Part shown: one piece after another, positions 8,224 through 9,019 of the stretch
How the letters are laid out: every line of letters begins with the position of its first letter
Numbering within the stretch: position 1 is the first letter of the stretch
Source: Bacillota bacterium
Lineage (GTDB): Bacteria > Bacillota > DTU025
Length of the DNA: 9,019 nt
Reading direction: 5' to 3'
NCBI GenBank assembly: GCA_012842765.1
Contig: DUWJ01000213.1
Location: 1 to 9,019, forward strand
Notes under the pieces: generated by a model
Database searches by the model: none
Seen by the model: only the letters and a program-made list of their open reading frames with translations
Told to the model about the DNA's origin: nothing
Translations under genes and position numbers: made by a program

Positions 8224-8245
8224 GACTATATTTGCGCCCATTCAA
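8218..8245 (-). promoter_or_regulatory. Candidate promoter of the argS operon
   Basis: On the minus strand TTGAAT (8240-8245) and TACAAT (8218-8223) are separated by 16 bases. Each box matches the SigA consensus in about 4-5 of 6 positions. The local AT-rich composition supports it, and no better pair was noticed between here and argS. Confidence 0.5.
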
Positions 8246-9019
8246 ACATGGTTTGCAGACCAGAAGAATTGAACGTTCATTAATGCGAGCTAGGAAGCGC
8301 ACGAGGAAGCCTCACAAAGTATGTACGTTTGGAGCTGAGATCTCTCAAAAACCCGATTTACAGGAGATTAGCTCACCTGATAGCTGCCATATCGGTCAGC
8401 GCGTGCCTACTATAAGGCATACGGTTCTCCTGTAGCCGAAACGAGAAGCGTGCTCACAAGCCGGTGCACTACCTAGGCACGGTGACCGATGAGAAGACCC
8501 AAGATATTCGAAATTCCCTTCAAAGCACGAAAAATCCCAGCTACATTTTGGTTGACCCCTCCACGATCTCCGCTAAAAACGGCTATGAATTCCCGCACCT
8601 CATGGTGCTGCACTCTCCGTTGCTCTCCACCAGTTGCCAGGCAGAATACGATATGCAGAGCTTCTCGTTTTAAATAGAGCGGTTGATCCGAAAAGGAAAG
8701 CAGGACTGTTTGAATGGGCCTGCACCACGGAATGCCCTGCATGCTCAATGCAGATCGTTCTACAAAACCATAGCCGCTGAGCGCGAGCGACGTGTTCAAC
8801 CCTGAGCTCTGTGTGACGCAGAAGCATGACAAAGGTAATAAAAACGCTTTCCCGCCTCAAGCTCGCACAGATATTCGGCCCTGCCTTTGATGAGATGCTC
8901 ATTACAAGCAATATAGCAGAGGGCGACAAGCCCTCGCAGATAAAAGCCTTTAGGGTACGACTGGTTCCACGCCCTAAAAGCTTGTCATGGGCTCTATGTT
9001 TGTGCACAAATGTGCCGGA
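8246..9019. other. About 770 bases without a recognisable gene
   Basis: No gene on either strand could be identified. Near the right edge two opposed frames are open. A plus-strand frame begins at ATG 8826 and runs off the window (64 codons, including LKLAQIFGPAFDEMLITSNIAEG-like sequence). A minus-strand frame spans 8600-9007. Another minus frame lies at 8473-8832. None has a convincing ribosome binding site or known motif. The plus frame could be the 5' end of a gene continuing outside the window, but this is weak. The stretch may be decayed mobile or intergenic DNA. Confidence 0.35.

Noticed and set aside
8193..8226. Two TAGAC-ending 15-mers 19 bases apart at the argS promoter
   Set aside because: Single TAGAC words are expected about 17 times in a window of this size on both strands; spacing differs from the 22/32 pattern and the left halves match poorly.

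Overview
The window looks like a chromosomal housekeeping segment from a mid-GC bacterium, most probably a Bacillota lineage (Clostridia or a deeper branch). This is inferred from the association of argS, pyrG and rho on one strand, the strong AGGAGG-type ribosome binding sites, a SigA-like promoter, and an N-terminal membrane domain of the DUF624/YesL type. No species is claimed. Every confident gene is on the minus strand, so transcription runs from right to left.

Layout, in transcription order. Positions 8242-9019 hold no recognisable gene. An argS leader of about 140 bases (8069-8223) contains a short open frame whose stop codon overlaps an internal argS ATG as TAATG. argS (6368-8068, arginyl-tRNA synthetase) is followed after 4 bases by a 479-codon gene (4924-6363). 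That gene encodes a six-helix membrane domain fused to a metallo-beta-lactamase-fold hydrolase, and the pair is almost certainly one operon. Next comes about 1.6 kb without an intact gene (3316-4923). It contains two diverged copies of one protein C-terminus and a cluster of 15-bp quasi-palindromic repeats, read here as debris of a mobile element. pyrG (1702-3315, CTP synthase, TTG start) has its own extended -10 promoter. After 281 bases comes rho (137-1420, transcription termination factor), and then the window ends.

The intact genes serve translation (ArgRS), pyrimidine nucleotide synthesis (CTP synthase) and transcription termination (Rho). The fusion protein is of unknown function.

The most notable signal is in the 1.6-kb gap. 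Six 15-bp units, all ending in TAGAC, start at 3788, 3820, 3842, 3986, 4008 and 4040. Their spacing is 32-22 and then 22-32, exactly symmetric about position 3921. The stop codon of a C-terminal coding remnant lies inside one of the units. A second, more decayed copy of the remnant and its stop-codon repeat lies exactly 845 bp away. Other points worth checking are the altered HIGH signature of ArgRS (NIVN) and the membrane-MBL fusion itself.
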